Of a DNA stretch of 64,000 bases, positions 26,692 to 36,035 are shown in pieces. This DNA comes from Alteripontixanthobacter sp. (GTDB taxonomy: Bacteria; Pseudomonadota; Alphaproteobacteria; Sphingomonadales; Sphingomonadaceae), in contig JBDVPM010000008.1 of the NCBI GenBank assembly GCA_039968605.1, positions 1,364,001-1,428,000 on the forward strand. Direction: 5' to 3'. Position 1 is the first letter of the stretch, and the number at the start of each line of letters is the position of its first letter. The notes beneath the pieces were generated by a model. The model worked only from the letters and a program-made list of their open reading frames with translations, was not told the DNA's origin and searched no databases. The position numbers and the translations under genes are program-made.

Positions 26692-28290
26692 ATGACCTAC
26701 CAGAACGCCATCGACACGCTCGGCAAGACTATCGAGAAAAACGGCGCGCCGTGGAAGGCGATCGACGCAGAAGCCGCCGCGCGGATGAAGCTGCAAAACC
26801 GCTTCAACACCGGACTCGACATCGCGAAATACACCGCCGACATCATGCGCGCCGATATGGACGCCTACGATGCCGACCCGGCGCAATACACCCAATCGCT
26901 GGGCACATGGCACGGCTTCATCGCGCAGCAGAAGATGATTTCGATCAAGAAGCATTTCGGCGGCACGAAGCAGCGTTACCTCTATCTGTCCGGCTGGATG
27001 GTCGCCGCCCTGCGCAGCGAATTCGGCCCGCTGCCCGACCAGTCCATGCATGAAAAGACCAGCGTTCCCGCGCTGATCGAGGAACTCTACACCTTCCTCA
27101 AGCAAGCCGACGCCCGCGAACTAGGCCTGCTATTTGCGGATCTGGACGCCGCCCGTGAGAAGGGCGACGAGGTCGAAGCCAAGCGCATCCAGAACGATAT
27201 CGACAATTATGAAACGCACGTCGTGCCAATCATCGCCGATATCGATGCCGGTTTCGGCAATGCCGAGGCGACCTATCTGCTCGCCAAGAAAATGATCGAG
27301 GCGGGCGCCTGCGCCTTGCAGATCGAGAACCAGGTTTCTGACGAAAAGCAGTGCGGTCACCAGGATGGCAAGGTCACCGTGCCGCACGAGGACTTCTTGC
27401 AGAAGATCCGCGCAATCCGTTACGCCTTCCTCGAACTGGGCGTCGATAATGGCATCATCGTTGCCCGGACCGACTCGCTCGGCGCAGGCCTGACCAAGCA
27501 GATCGCCTACACCAAGGAAGAAGGCGACCTGGGCGACCAGTATAACAGCTACCTCGATTGCGAAGAGGTCGATCCGTCCGACATCAAGAACGGCGATGTG
27601 TTCCTCAGCCGCGAAGGCAAGCTGCTGCGGCCCAAGCGTCTGCCCAGCAATCTGTTCCAGTTCCGCGCCGGAACGGGCGAAGATCGCTGCGTACTCGACG
27701 GGATCACCAGCCTGCAGCACGGTGCCGACCTGCTGTGGATCGAAACCGAGAAGCCGCATGTCGAGCAGATCGCCGGCATGGTCGACCGGATCCGCGAAGT
27801 CGTGCCCAACGCCAAGTTGGTCTACAACAACTCGCCCAGCTTCAACTGGACGTTGAGCTTCCGCCAGCAGGTGTTCGACGCCTGGGAAGCCGAAGGCCGC
27901 GACCTGTCCGCTTACGACCGCGCCGCATTGATGAGCGTGGATTACGACGAGACGGAACTGGCCGTGGAAGCCGATGCTCGCATCCAGAGCTTCCAGGCCG
28001 ATGCAGCCAAGCGCGCGGGCATCTTCCACCATTTGATTACGCTGCCGACTTACCACACGGCGGCGCTCAGCACCGACAATCTCGCCAAGCGTTATTTCGG
28101 CGAGGAAGCCATGCTGGGCTATGTCAAGACCGTCCAACGCGAGGAAATCCGCCAGGGCATCGCCTGCGTGAAGCACCAAAACATGGCCGGTTCCGACATT
28201 GGCGACGATCACAAGGAAAACTTTGCCGGGGAAGCTGCATTGAAGGCAGGCGGCAAGGACAATACTATGAACCAGTTCGCAGCCGCCTGA
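26692..28290 (+). CDS. aceA: Isocitrate lyase
   Basis: A 532-residue enzyme of the glyoxylate shunt, splitting isocitrate to glyoxylate and succinate so that cells can grow on acetate or fatty acids. The ATG at 26692 follows GGAG at eight bases. The active-site loop reads KQCGHQDGK (usual short form: KKCGH), and the length and insertions match the longer Pseudomonas-type isocitrate lyases. Other conserved blocks: IADIDAGFGNAEA, VARTDSLGAG, NNSPSFNW. Malate synthase is not in the window. Regulated probably by the divergent XRE protein. Confidence 0.95.
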   Translation: MTYQNAIDTLGKTIEKNGAPWKAIDAEAAARMKLQNRFNTGLDIAKYTADIMRADMDAYDADPAQYTQSLGTWHGFIAQQKMISIKKHFGGTKQRYLYLSGWMVAALRSEFGPLPDQSMHEKTSVPALIEELYTFLKQADARELGLLFADLDAAREKGDEVEAKRIQNDIDNYETHVVPIIADIDAGFGNAEATYLLAKKMIEAGACALQIENQVSDEKQCGHQDGKVTVPHEDFLQKIRAIRYAFLELGVDNGIIVARTDSLGAGLTKQIAYTKEEGDLGDQYNSYLDCEEVDPSDIKNGDVFLSREGKLLRPKRLPSNLFQFRAGTGEDRCVLDGITSLQHGADLLWIETEKPHVEQIAGMVDRIREVVPNAKLVYNNSPSFNWTLSFRQQVFDAWEAEGRDLSAYDRAALMSVDYDETELAVEADARIQSFQADAAKRAGIFHHLITLPTYHTAALSTDNLAKRYFGEEAMLGYVKTVQREEIRQGIACVKHQNMAGSDIGDDHKENFAGEAALKAGGKDNTMNQFAAA

Positions 28291-28315
28291 GCTGCGACTG
28301 GGAGAGGATTACAAG

Positions 28316-28495
28316 ATGAGTGATACCGAACAGAAGAAAGAGCCGGGCCGCGCGAGAGCGTTGTTCTCGACCGCCGATTTCCGCCTCTTGCGCACGGCAC
28401 TGGCAAGCCATGCCAAGACCACGGATGACCGCGAGGAACTGGCCAAGGTCAATGCCCTGCACCACCGGCTGGGGACGTATGTTTCCGATAGCTAG
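28316..28495 (+). CDS. Small conserved-type protein downstream of isocitrate lyase
   Basis: 59 residues, ATG with GGGAGAGG eight bases upstream, 25 bases after aceA and before a strong terminator, so almost certainly cotranscribed. It is soluble and charged; a helical stretch (STADFRLLRTALASHAKT...EELAKVNALHHRLGTYV) fills most of it. I do not recognise the family. A helper or regulator of the glyoxylate step is possible but only by position. Confidence 0.75.
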   Translation: MSDTEQKKEPGRARALFSTADFRLLRTALASHAKTTDDREELAKVNALHHRLGTYVSDS

Positions 28496-28536
28496 GCGGT
28501 AGCCTGAAACTTCACCGTTCTCCTGGGGAGGAGAAT

Positions 28537-28580
28537 GCGGCCGTCGGGACCCTTCGCGGGGTTTCGGCGGCCGTTTTTGT
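28537..28580 (+). terminator. Rho-independent terminator of the aceA operon
   Basis: GCGGCCGTCGGGACCC pairs with the GGGTTTCGGCGGCCG arm around a CTTCGCGG-type loop, using three G-U pairs, and is followed by TTTTTG. It lies 42 bases after the small gene. Confidence 0.8.
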
Positions 28581-28609
28581 TAAATCCTCGAGGCAATAAG
28601 GACCGTAAG

Positions 28610-29938
28610 CTACCCCCCGGCTTGCGGCATCAAATCGAGCGCCGCGCTGGCCAGCCCCTCGGCACCGGTCGCGATCACTTTTTCTGCATCGGGCGCCCAG
28701 AAGGGCGAGTGCAGGGAGGGCAACTGTTCCTCCCCCGCTTGCGCCCGCTCGAACTGGTCCATCGGCACTCCGCCAACCCAGAAGATCAGCGATTTCACCC
28801 CGTCGGGATCGGCGCGCAGGAACTGGCCGAAATCCTCACCGCCCATCACGCTGGGCACCTGCATCACGCGCTCGTCACCAAACCGTTCGCGAAACCCTGC
28901 CATCACGCTTTCGGTGAAATCGGGCGTGTTGAAGGTGGACGGGGTGTAGGGATCGGCGACGGTCACGGTCGGCATCCGGTCCTCCGGCACGCCAGCCGCC
29001 ATCGCCACACCCGTCGAAATTCGCTCGATGCCGTCGAGCAGCAGCTTGCGCGATTCATCGGAGTAGCTGCGCACGGTCAGCTGCAATTTCGCCTCGTCCG
29101 AAATGATGTTGTGCTTGGCACCGGCATGGAAGCTACCGACAGTTACGACCGCCGGATCGAGGGGGGATGATTCGCGGCTGACCAAGGTCTGCAACTGGTT
29201 CACGATCTGCGCGCCGATCACGATCGGGTCTTTCGCAGTGTGCGGGTAAGCGCCGTGGCCGCCCACGCCCTTCACGGTGATATCCACGCTATCGACATTG
29301 GCTAGCGCATAGCCGGGCGAATAGCCGATCATCCCGGCGGGAAATTGCGCCGCATCGTGGAAAGCCAGCGCATAATCGGGCTTGGGAAAGCGGGTGTAGA
29401 GGCCGTCTTCCAGCATCGCCAGAGCGCCCTCGCCCAGCTCTTCCGCCGGTTGCAGGATCATCACCAACGTGCCCGACCATTCATCCTTGCGCTCCGCCAG
29501 CAGCTGCGCCGCGCCGACCCATGCGGCCATGTGCGTATCGTGCCCGCAGGCGTGCATCACGCCGGTTTCCACGCCGCTGGCGGGTGTGGCGATCTGGGTG
29601 GAGGCGTAGGGCAAGCCGGTATCTTCCACCACCGGCAGTCCGTCCATATCCGCGCGGATCATCACCACCGGGCCGGGGCCGTTTTCCATCACCGCCACCA
29701 CGCCGGTGCGGCCGACCTGCTCGGTCACATCGAAGCCCAGATCGCGCGCCATTCCGGCCAGCTTGGCTGCGGTACGCACTTCTTCGAAGCTGAGTTCGGG
29801 ATGTGCATGCAGATCGCGGTAAAGCTCCATCAGCTCGGGCATATCGGCGCTCAATGCATCGCGCAGCTCGTTCGCCTGTGCCGGTGCGGCCAAGGCCATT
29901 GCGGCGGTTCCTGCCAGCAAACCAAATCCAAATCGCAT
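28610..29938 (-). CDS. M20-family amidohydrolase, secreted
   Basis: 442 residues from the ATG at 29938, which has GGAGAGAG just upstream. A signal peptide (RFGFGLLAGTAAMALAAPAQA) places it in the periplasm. Metal-binding motifs of IAA-amino-acid/hippurate hydrolase-like peptidases are clear: MHACGHDTHMA, LQPAEELGEGA, and the dimerisation domain block GVGGHGAYPHTAKDP, and GGEDFGQFL near the end. It should cleave N-acyl amino acids or small amides; exact substrate unknown. Confidence 0.92.
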   Translation of the reverse strand: MRFGFGLLAGTAAMALAAPAQANELRDALSADMPELMELYRDLHAHPELSFEEVRTAAKLAGMARDLGFDVTEQVGRTGVVAVMENGPGPVVMIRADMDGLPVVEDTGLPYASTQIATPASGVETGVMHACGHDTHMAAWVGAAQLLAERKDEWSGTLVMILQPAEELGEGALAMLEDGLYTRFPKPDYALAFHDAAQFPAGMIGYSPGYALANVDSVDITVKGVGGHGAYPHTAKDPIVIGAQIVNQLQTLVSRESSPLDPAVVTVGSFHAGAKHNIISDEAKLQLTVRSYSDESRKLLLDGIERISTGVAMAAGVPEDRMPTVTVADPYTPSTFNTPDFTESVMAGFRERFGDERVMQVPSVMGGEDFGQFLRADPDGVKSLIFWVGGVPMDQFERAQAGEEQLPSLHSPFWAPDAEKVIATGAEGLASAALDLMPQAGG

Positions 29939-30020
29939 CGCTCTCTCCATTCAGTCTTCAGGTGCTTCTAATAAAAATGTAACGCCGAATTATGTCAGGC
30001 AGCGGTCCTTGGGAAAAGTC

Positions 30021-31820
30021 TCACAGCCCGTAAAATACCACCAGCAAGATCGATAGCGTGACCACCATCAGCACCACAAGTGGCACGCCGGTGCGGATAT
30101 AGTCGCGGAATTCGTACGATCCTTCCGACATGATCAGCATGTTGGTCTGATAGGCGATCGGAGTGGCGTAACACAGATTGCAGCCGAACAGCACGGCCAG
30201 GATCAAAGGCTCCGGCGGCAGGTTCAGCTGGGTGGCGATGGCAAAGGCGATGGGCGTGCCCACCGTGGCGGCGGTGGCGTTGCTGGCGAAATTGGTCAGG
30301 ATGGTCACGAACAGCATGATCGCCGCCAGTACGCCCGCTGCAGGCAGATATTGCAGGCCATAAGCGAGCACCTGGCCCAGCCATCCCGCCGCGCCCGATT
30401 CCAGCACGATCCGCCCCAGCGCGATACTCGCCGCAACCAGCACTATGACCTGGCCCGACAGCGCCCTGCCCACCCGGTCAAACTTCACGCAGCCGGTCAG
30501 GAACATCAGGATCGCTCCGCCCAATGCGGCGATGGCGATAGGGAAGATACCGATCGATGCCAGGCCGACGCTGATGCCCATGATCGTTGCGGCGAGCAAC
30601 GCCTTGGACCGGCGCGGCACTTCGCGCATGCCTTCCAGCATCAGCAGGCTGTCGGCGCGGGCGAAGTCCTGAAGATCGTCCGGCAGCCCCATCACCAGCA
30701 GCACGTCGCCTTCGGCAAAACGCAGATCACCGCCGTCGGAATAGCGGGCCTGCTGGCCCAGCAGCTTGGTCGGGCGATGAATGCCAAGCACCGCGACACC
30801 GTAGAGATCGCCGATCCCGCTGGTGGGCAAAGTACGGCTGAGCAAACGGCTGTCCGATGTAATCGCCATTTCGACGACCGAAATATCCTGCCGTGTCGCG
30901 CGCGCACGGCCCTCGATGCGGTTGAGCACCCAATCGGGCGCAACCTCGCCCTGGAGAATACGCATCGCGTCCTCGAGGCCCTGATGCGTGCCGCTGACAA
31001 CCATGCGTTGCCCGGCCTTCAATTCGCCATGCGGGGTGTCGAGGAATTTCACCCCATCGGGCATTTTCGGCAGCAGATCTTCCAACCTCTGCCCGATCAG
31101 CTGGCTCTTGTTGCCGATCCGCAACCGCGCGCGGAAATTGCGCGGGCCGTATTGCTCCTCTACCCGGTTGTCGCCCAGCAATCTGGGCATGACCAGCCAC
31201 AGATAAGGCAGCGCGACAAGCGCTGCGGCCAGCACGATCGGGGTAAAGTGAAACACGCCCATGCGCGGCATGCCCAGATCAACCGCGATCGATACCACCA
31301 GGATGTTGGTCGAAGTGCCGATGGTGGTGGCCAGCCCGCCCAGCAGGCTGGCGGCGTTGAGCGGAATCAACGTCTTGGATGTCGGCAAGGCGCCGCGTTG
31401 CGCGAGCGCGGCAAAGATCGGGATGAGCAGCACCAGCACCGGCGTGTTGTTCACCACGCTGGACAGGAAAAAGGCAATCAGCAGCGAAACCAGCAGGCCG
31501 ATCTGCAAATTCTGCTTGAACACCTGCTCCAGCAGCCGGGCGGCAGGTTCCAGCGCGCCGGTCACCACCAATCCGCGCCCCATGATCATCAGCGCGCAGA
31601 TCGTGATCAGTGCCGGATGGCCGAACCCTTCGAAGGCCAGCACCAGCCCATCGGTTTCACGGGTTCCCTCCAACGGGAAGAAATACAGCCCCACCGCGAT
31701 TACCGCGATGGTCAGCAGGCTGATGATTTCCAGGCTCATCTTGCCGCGCGCAAAGCCTACGAACATCGCGATCGTCACCGCCATTGCAGCGATCGCATGG
31801 TACGAAGGTATGCCGGGCAT
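30021..31820 (-). CDS. SLC13 family permease with TrkA-C domains
   Basis: 599 residues from the ATG at 31820; a TTG further upstream (31862) would add 14 unsupported residues. About ten membrane helices in two halves (SLC13/DASS carrier fold, with NNTPVLVLLIPIFAAL and ASNATAATVGTPIAF as the paired SNT-like motifs) flank a cytoplasmic stretch (about 205-385) with two RCK_C (TrkA-C) domains. It may carry sulphate or dicarboxylates with sodium; the TrkA-C regions probably sense a ligand. Confidence 0.88.
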   Translation of the reverse strand: MPGIPSYHAIAAMAVTIAMFVGFARGKMSLEIISLLTIAVIAVGLYFFPLEGTRETDGLVLAFEGFGHPALITICALMIMGRGLVVTGALEPAARLLEQVFKQNLQIGLLVSLLIAFFLSSVVNNTPVLVLLIPIFAALAQRGALPTSKTLIPLNAASLLGGLATTIGTSTNILVVSIAVDLGMPRMGVFHFTPIVLAAALVALPYLWLVMPRLLGDNRVEEQYGPRNFRARLRIGNKSQLIGQRLEDLLPKMPDGVKFLDTPHGELKAGQRMVVSGTHQGLEDAMRILQGEVAPDWVLNRIEGRARATRQDISVVEMAITSDSRLLSRTLPTSGIGDLYGVAVLGIHRPTKLLGQQARYSDGGDLRFAEGDVLLVMGLPDDLQDFARADSLLMLEGMREVPRRSKALLAATIMGISVGLASIGIFPIAIAALGGAILMFLTGCVKFDRVGRALSGQVIVLVAASIALGRIVLESGAAGWLGQVLAYGLQYLPAAGVLAAIMLFVTILTNFASNATAATVGTPIAFAIATQLNLPPEPLILAVLFGCNLCYATPIAYQTNMLIMSEGSYEFRDYIRTGVPLVVLMVVTLSILLVVFYGL

Positions 31821-31996
31821 TTCCACGAGGTCCGATTGCCCATGCAAGGCCCCGCTTGGCAAGCCTTTTCCGCAGGATTACGCGTGTTGCCGGACGCTGG
31901 ACAATCGCAAGGTTGCGTCCGCACCAGCGGGAATCGATCAGGACGTGCTGATTTTCGAAAAGAGCTGAGGCGGATTGCCTCTGCCAAGCCAAGTAG

Positions 31997-32081
31997 TGGT
32001 GCCCCTGGCCGGAGTCGAACCGGCACTCCGTTAGGAACTCGATTTTGAGTCGAGCGCGTCTACCAATTCCACCACAGGGGC
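31997..32081 (-). tRNA. tRNA-Leu (CAA anticodon)
   Basis: An 85-base tRNA with encoded CCA. The acceptor arms GCCCCTG and CAGGGGC pair perfectly, the anticodon stem CTCGA/TCGAG encloses CTCAAAA, giving CAA for UUG codons, a long variable arm is present as in class II tRNAs, and the T loop reads GGTTCGACTCC. Confidence 0.95.
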
Positions 32082-32194
32082 CCAAGACGGGTTATGTTCG
32101 CGGGGTAGCGATGCGCGCTTAGCGAGGGTTTAATCGCAACGCAATGCCGGGAGAAGCCTGGCGCTCTCACGAACAAACGTACCCAACCCCAAAC

Positions 32195-33013
32195 CTATTT
32201 CAGCGCGCCGACCAATTCCTTGTGGAGCTTGCTGTGCAGGCCCTGGTTCGCGGCGAGCACCTGCTTGTCGCAGATCGGCAGCGAGCGGCCGCGAAAGTCG
32301 GTCACGAAGCCGCCGGCTTCGCGCACCAGGAGGCAACCGGCGGCGGTATCCCAAGGGTTCAGCCCGCTTTCCCAAAAACCGTCATAACGCCCGGCAGCCA
32401 GCCAGGCGAGATCGAGCGATGCTGCGCCAAAGCGGCGGGTTCCCGCCACTTGCGGGGCGATGGCGCCAAAAATCCGGGTCCATTCGCCGAAATCGCCGTG
32501 GCCCTGAAAAGGGATGCCGGTAGCGATCAGCGCATCGCCCATACGTTGGCGGCTGGAAACGCGCAGGCGTGCATCCTGCAACCATGCGCCGCGCGTTTTT
32601 TCCGCCCAAAAGCTTTCATCGGTAATCGGCTGATAGACCAGCGCTGCGGTAACGTCGCCCCAGCCCGATCCGTCCAGATTGGGTTCCTGCACGGCGATGG
32701 AGATCGCGAAATGCGGGATGCCGTGAAGGAAATTGCTGGTTCCGTCGAGCGGGTCGATCACCCAGCGCGGCATACCTTCCGCGCCTTCGATGATGCCGCC
32801 TTCTTCCAGCACGAAACCCCAGTCGGGCCGCGCATAGAGCAGTTCGTCATACAAGGTACGCTCGGCGCGCTGATCCGCCTTCGATACGAAATCGGACGGT
32901 CCCTTGCGGCTGACCTGAAGGTGCTCGACCTCCCCGAAATCGCGCCTCAACCTGCCGCCCGCCTTGCGCGCGGCGCGCTCCATCACGCGAATGATACCGG
33001 AAATCTGTGCCAT
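32195..33013 (-). CDS. Inositol monophosphatase family protein (SuhB-like)
   Basis: A 272-residue metal-dependent phosphatase. The two family signatures are present: WVIDPLDGTSNFLHG (metal-binding Asp residues) and WDTAAGCLLVREAGG near the C-terminus; the first metal Glu is in VLEEGG. It hydrolyses myo-inositol phosphates or related sugar phosphates; SuhB proteins also affect ribosome biogenesis. It starts 10 bases after efp, so the two genes form an operon. Confidence 0.93.
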   Translation of the reverse strand: MAQISGIIRVMERAARKAGGRLRRDFGEVEHLQVSRKGPSDFVSKADQRAERTLYDELLYARPDWGFVLEEGGIIEGAEGMPRWVIDPLDGTSNFLHGIPHFAISIAVQEPNLDGSGWGDVTAALVYQPITDESFWAEKTRGAWLQDARLRVSSRQRMGDALIATGIPFQGHGDFGEWTRIFGAIAPQVAGTRRFGAASLDLAWLAAGRYDGFWESGLNPWDTAAGCLLVREAGGFVTDFRGRSLPICDKQVLAANQGLHSKLHKELVGALK

Positions 33014-33023
33014 TGCGCTGCGC

Positions 33024-33587
33024 TCAGCTCACTTTGCCGACATAGGTGCGGTCATACACATCGACCACGATGCGCGTACCGCTGCCAATATGCGGCGGGA
33101 CCATGACTCGTACACCGTTTTCGAGCACTGCGGGCTTGTAGCTGGACGAGGCTGTCTGCCCCTTCACCACTGCATCGGCCTCCACGATTGTCGCTTCGAC
33201 CGTGTCGGGAAGCTGCACGGAGATGGGCTTCTCCTCCCACAGTTCCAGCATCACATCCATCCCGTCTGTCAGGAATTCGGCCGCTTCGCCCAGCAGGTCG
33301 CGCGGCAGCATGATCTGCTCGTAATTCTCCTTGTCCATGAAGACGAGCATCTCGTCCTCGGCATAGAGATACTGGAATTCCTTGGTGTCCAGCCGCACCT
33401 TCTCGATCGTGTCGGCGCTGCGGAAACGGACATTGGTCTTGCGGCCATCCTGCAGGTTTTTCATTTCGACCTGCATATAGGCCCCGCCCTTGCCCGGCTG
33501 GGTGTGCTGGATCTTGGCGACTTTCCAGATGCCGCCTTCATATTCCAGGATGTTGCCGGGGCGGATATCTACGCCGCTGATCTTCAT
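33024..33587 (-). CDS. efp: Elongation factor P
   Basis: A 187-residue three-domain translation factor that relieves ribosome stalling at proline stretches. Lys33 in QPGKGGAYM is the position that carries the post-translational lysyl-type modification in many bacteria. Conserved blocks [34 protein letters not shown] agree. No epmA or epmB homologue is visible in the window. Confidence 0.96.
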   Translation of the reverse strand: MKISGVDIRPGNILEYEGGIWKVAKIQHTQPGKGGAYMQVEMKNLQDGRKTNVRFRSADTIEKVRLDTKEFQYLYAEDEMLVFMDKENYEQIMLPRDLLGEAAEFLTDGMDVMLELWEEKPISVQLPDTVEATIVEADAVVKGQTASSSYKPAVLENGVRVMVPPHIGSGTRIVVDVYDRTYVGKVS

Positions 33588-33633
33588 GTGAGCTGTGCTT
33601 TCGTCAGAATGGGAAAGAGCCGCGGGCGAGCGC

Positions 33634-33675
33634 CCGCCTTGCGCGCCGCGCCTTAGCCGCTGGCGCGCAAGGCGG
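33634..33675. repeat. 14-base inverted repeat between efp and a secreted protein gene
   Basis: CCGCCTTGCGCGCC (33634-33647) and GGCGCGCAAGGCGG (33662-33675) are perfect inverted arms separated by 14 bases. The GC-rich hairpin lies between the divergent start codons at 33587 and 33720, about 47 bases from the efp start. It has no T run. It may be a 5' leader hairpin or a small dispersed repeat. Confidence 0.55.
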
Positions 33676-33719
33676 CAAGGATAGTGGATAATACGAAGGG
33701 CCGGTGATAGGATGGCGCG

Positions 33720-34106
33720 ATGCGATCGGCGTTTCTCTGTGTTCTTTCAGCGGCGGCTGGCTCCGCTCTGGCCTTTTCCGCGATGGTTTCGCCTGCGGCA
33801 GCCTCGCCCGGGGGATCGCTGGGGACGTTGCAGCACGGCACTTACGTCTGCTCGCTGCCCGGCGATGCTGCCGGACCGGCGCGCCGCGTGGTGGAAGGCG
33901 AGACATTCGTGATCGCCGATTCCAGCACCTATTCCACCGATGACGGTTGGGGCACCTATCTGCTGACCGGACAGCGTGTGGTGTTCTCACGTGGACCGAT
34001 GAAGGGCGCAGCCTATCTGCGCGAAAGCCGCAGCACATTGCGCAAGCTGGACAAGGCGGGGCGCGAGACCGATCTGCGCTGCACCCGCTGGGCCAAACGC
34101 GCCTGA
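33720..34106 (+). CDS. Hypothetical secreted protein
   Basis: 128 residues with a signal peptide ([20 protein letters not shown]). The mature part has two Cys (YVCSLPG and LRCTRWA) likely to form a disulphide, and many short beta segments ([39 protein letters not shown]). I do not recognise the family. Standalone gene, divergent from efp. Confidence 0.75.
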   Translation: MRSAFLCVLSAAAGSALAFSAMVSPAAASPGGSLGTLQHGTYVCSLPGDAAGPARRVVEGETFVIADSSTYSTDDGWGTYLLTGQRVVFSRGPMKGAAYLRESRSTLRKLDKAGRETDLRCTRWAKRA

Positions 34107-34127
34107 GGTCTCACTGCCGGTTGGAGG

Positions 34128-34865
34128 TTAGCGCTTGTTGGTCAGCAGGGGATAGGGATTGACCGCATTAGTCGGTTCCCACCACGCTGCATCGGCGGTC
34201 GTGCGTAAAATCGCGAAATGCAGATGCGGTGCTTCGCGCGAGGCGTTGCCGCTCGACCCCACCGTGCCGAGCCGCTGGCCCCGCCTGATCCGCTGGCCTT
34301 CCTTCAACCCCTTCGCATATTCGCCCAGATGAGCGTAATAATGGATCGTCTGCTTGTCTTGCGAGCGCACGTAGATCGTGTTGCCGCCGGCCTTGGACAC
34401 GAACAGCTTTTCGATCACGCCGGGCGCCGCGGCCACCACGGAGGTTCCGTCGGGGGCCATGATATCGATCGCTTCATGCATCCGCTCCCCCTCTTTGCGC
34501 GAATCGGCGAAAGTATCGGTCAGGTCGCGGGGGCGAACATTGAGCACCGGGATCAGCAAATTCCTGGTCTCGCCGCTGGTCGGACCGGTGGCGGATTCGG
34601 TATCCAGCACGGCTTCCTCGGCGGCTTGCTGCTCCTGCGCCACGGCCTCTTCCAGCGCATCGCCCGACAATTCGGGGGTGCCGGCAACGTCGCCTTCGGT
34701 CAGTTCGGCGGCGTCCGGACTGGGCGCGGCCTCTGCCGGGCGGGTGGTCTCGCGCTGGCTGTCGCTATCGGCCAGCTCTATCAGGCTGCCGCCCGCCACG
34801 ATCCAGATGGCCGAGGTCAATGTTGCCGTGATGACGATGGTGAGAATGCGGTCCACTAGGTTCAT
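34128..34865 (-). CDS. M23 family peptidase
   Basis: 245 residues with one N-terminal membrane helix (about 8-27), an acidic low-complexity linker to residue 95, and a LytM/M23 endopeptidase domain. The zinc ligands are visible as the His and Asp of MHEAIDIMAP and the His of HLHFAI, with HYYAHL between them. It probably cuts peptidoglycan cross-bridges in the periplasm, or acts as an activator if catalytically idle. It follows thiE by nine bases. Confidence 0.9.
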   Translation of the reverse strand: MNLVDRILTIVITATLTSAIWIVAGGSLIELADSDSQRETTRPAEAAPSPDAAELTEGDVAGTPELSGDALEEAVAQEQQAAEEAVLDTESATGPTSGETRNLLIPVLNVRPRDLTDTFADSRKEGERMHEAIDIMAPDGTSVVAAAPGVIEKLFVSKAGGNTIYVRSQDKQTIHYYAHLGEYAKGLKEGQRIRRGQRLGTVGSSGNASREAPHLHFAILRTTADAAWWEPTNAVNPYPLLTNKR

Positions 34866-34874
34866 GGCAGCACG

Positions 34875-35492
34875 CTAGCGCAGTTTCGCCGCAAAGGCAC
34901 GTATCGCCTCGGCCTCGTCCGCTTGCCACACCGCGCCCGAGACCGCGAGGAAATCGGCCCCAGCCTCGACCAGAGGTGCGCAATTGTCCGGGGTGATACC
35001 GCCTATCGCGACGCAGGGAATTTCGAACAATCCGCTCCACCATTCCAGGATTTCCAGATCGGGGCGATGCGCGCTCGCCTTGGTGGTGGAATCGAAAAAC
35101 GCGCCGAATGCGACGTAATCCGCTCCCCCCTCGCCCGCTTCCATGGCGAGATGACGGCTGGCATGGCAGGTCACGCCGATTTGCGCCTCGCGTCCCAATA
35201 TCTCGCGCGCTTCGCGCGGATCGCCATCGCTTTGGCCCAGATGAACACCGTCCGCACCCAGCCGCTTGGCGAGCGGTACGCTGTCATTGACGATGAACGC
35301 CACATCGCTGGCAGCGCAGATGTCCTGCAAGGGCGCCGCCAGCCGCGCAGCCTCGTGCTGGTCGGCTCCCTTCACGCGAAACTGGAAGGCGGCAACCGCG
35401 CCTTCGCCGGCATCGATTGCGCGCCGCAAACGGACGGCGAAATCCTCTGCGAGGCTGGGCGGGGAGATCAGATAGAGCTGGCAGGATGTCAT
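34875..35492 (-). CDS. thiE: Thiamine phosphate synthase
   Basis: A 205-residue TIM-barrel enzyme joining the thiazole and pyrimidine halves of thiamine. The pyrophosphate-binding regions are seen in QFRVKG (beta 2), VNDSVPLAKRLGADGVHLGQSD, and SCHAS-like VTCHASRH, followed by FGAFFDSTTK and AIGGITPDN. No TPP riboswitch is seen before it, and other thi genes are absent. Confidence 0.92.
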   Translation of the reverse strand: MTSCQLYLISPPSLAEDFAVRLRRAIDAGEGAVAAFQFRVKGADQHEAARLAAPLQDICAASDVAFIVNDSVPLAKRLGADGVHLGQSDGDPREAREILGREAQIGVTCHASRHLAMEAGEGGADYVAFGAFFDSTTKASAHRPDLEILEWWSGLFEIPCVAIGGITPDNCAPLVEAGADFLAVSGAVWQADEAEAIRAFAAKLR

Positions 35493-35569
35493 GCGCCGGG
35501 GTTAGCGGCGCACGCCGCCGCTTCCAAGCATTCAGTGGCGGTTCAACCTGTCAGGTGAATTTTCCGGCC

Positions 35570-36007
35570 ATGCTGTCCGTGTTCCTGTCTGCCGCCCTGC
35601 CCCTGCTGCCTGTCGCAGCGATGACGCACGATCCCGCGCCGCCGCCGGTGGCCTTGCCCAGCGAAAACGCGGTGCAACGGGACAGCGTGAGGCTTGGCGA
35701 GATACTCGAATTTGGCGATGGCCTGTCGATCGAACCGGTCGCAATCGTCGAAGACAGCCGCTGCCCCGCCGGGGTCATGTGTATTCAGGCGGGGAAGCTG
35801 GTTATCGCCGCCACTATTACGGCTGGCGGGGACCGTTTCACTTCGCAGCTTGCGCTGGGTGAGAGGCTGCCAATCGGCGACGGAATGCTGGCTTTTGTAT
35901 CTGGCACGCCCGCTGCGCCCACGGTCGGCGGAATGAGCCGGGCATCCAATTACGAGTTCGGCTTTTCCTATTGGCCAAGCCCCAGCGAGTCGCGCTCCAA
36001 AACCTGA
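35570..36007 (+). CDS. Hypothetical secreted protein with a CPxGVMCxxAG motif
   Basis: 145 residues from the ATG at 35570. A signal peptide (MLSVFLSAALPLLPVAAM) precedes a small domain in which SRCPAGVMCIQAGK holds two Cys six apart; similar DSRCPxGVxCxxAG blocks occur in small exported beta-proteins. Function unknown. Divergent start from thiE with 77 bases between, and it converges with fba. Confidence 0.7.
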   Translation: MLSVFLSAALPLLPVAAMTHDPAPPPVALPSENAVQRDSVRLGEILEFGDGLSIEPVAIVEDSRCPAGVMCIQAGKLVIAATITAGGDRFTSQLALGERLPIGDGMLAFVSGTPAAPTVGGMSRASNYEFGFSYWPSPSESRSKT

Positions 36008-36035
36008 TTCCGCACCGGGCGTACAGTCGCCCGCG

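Noticed and set aside
34866-35569. A TPP riboswitch expected before thiE
   Set aside because: No conserved thi-box pattern was seen in the 77 bases between the thiE start and the divergent gene.
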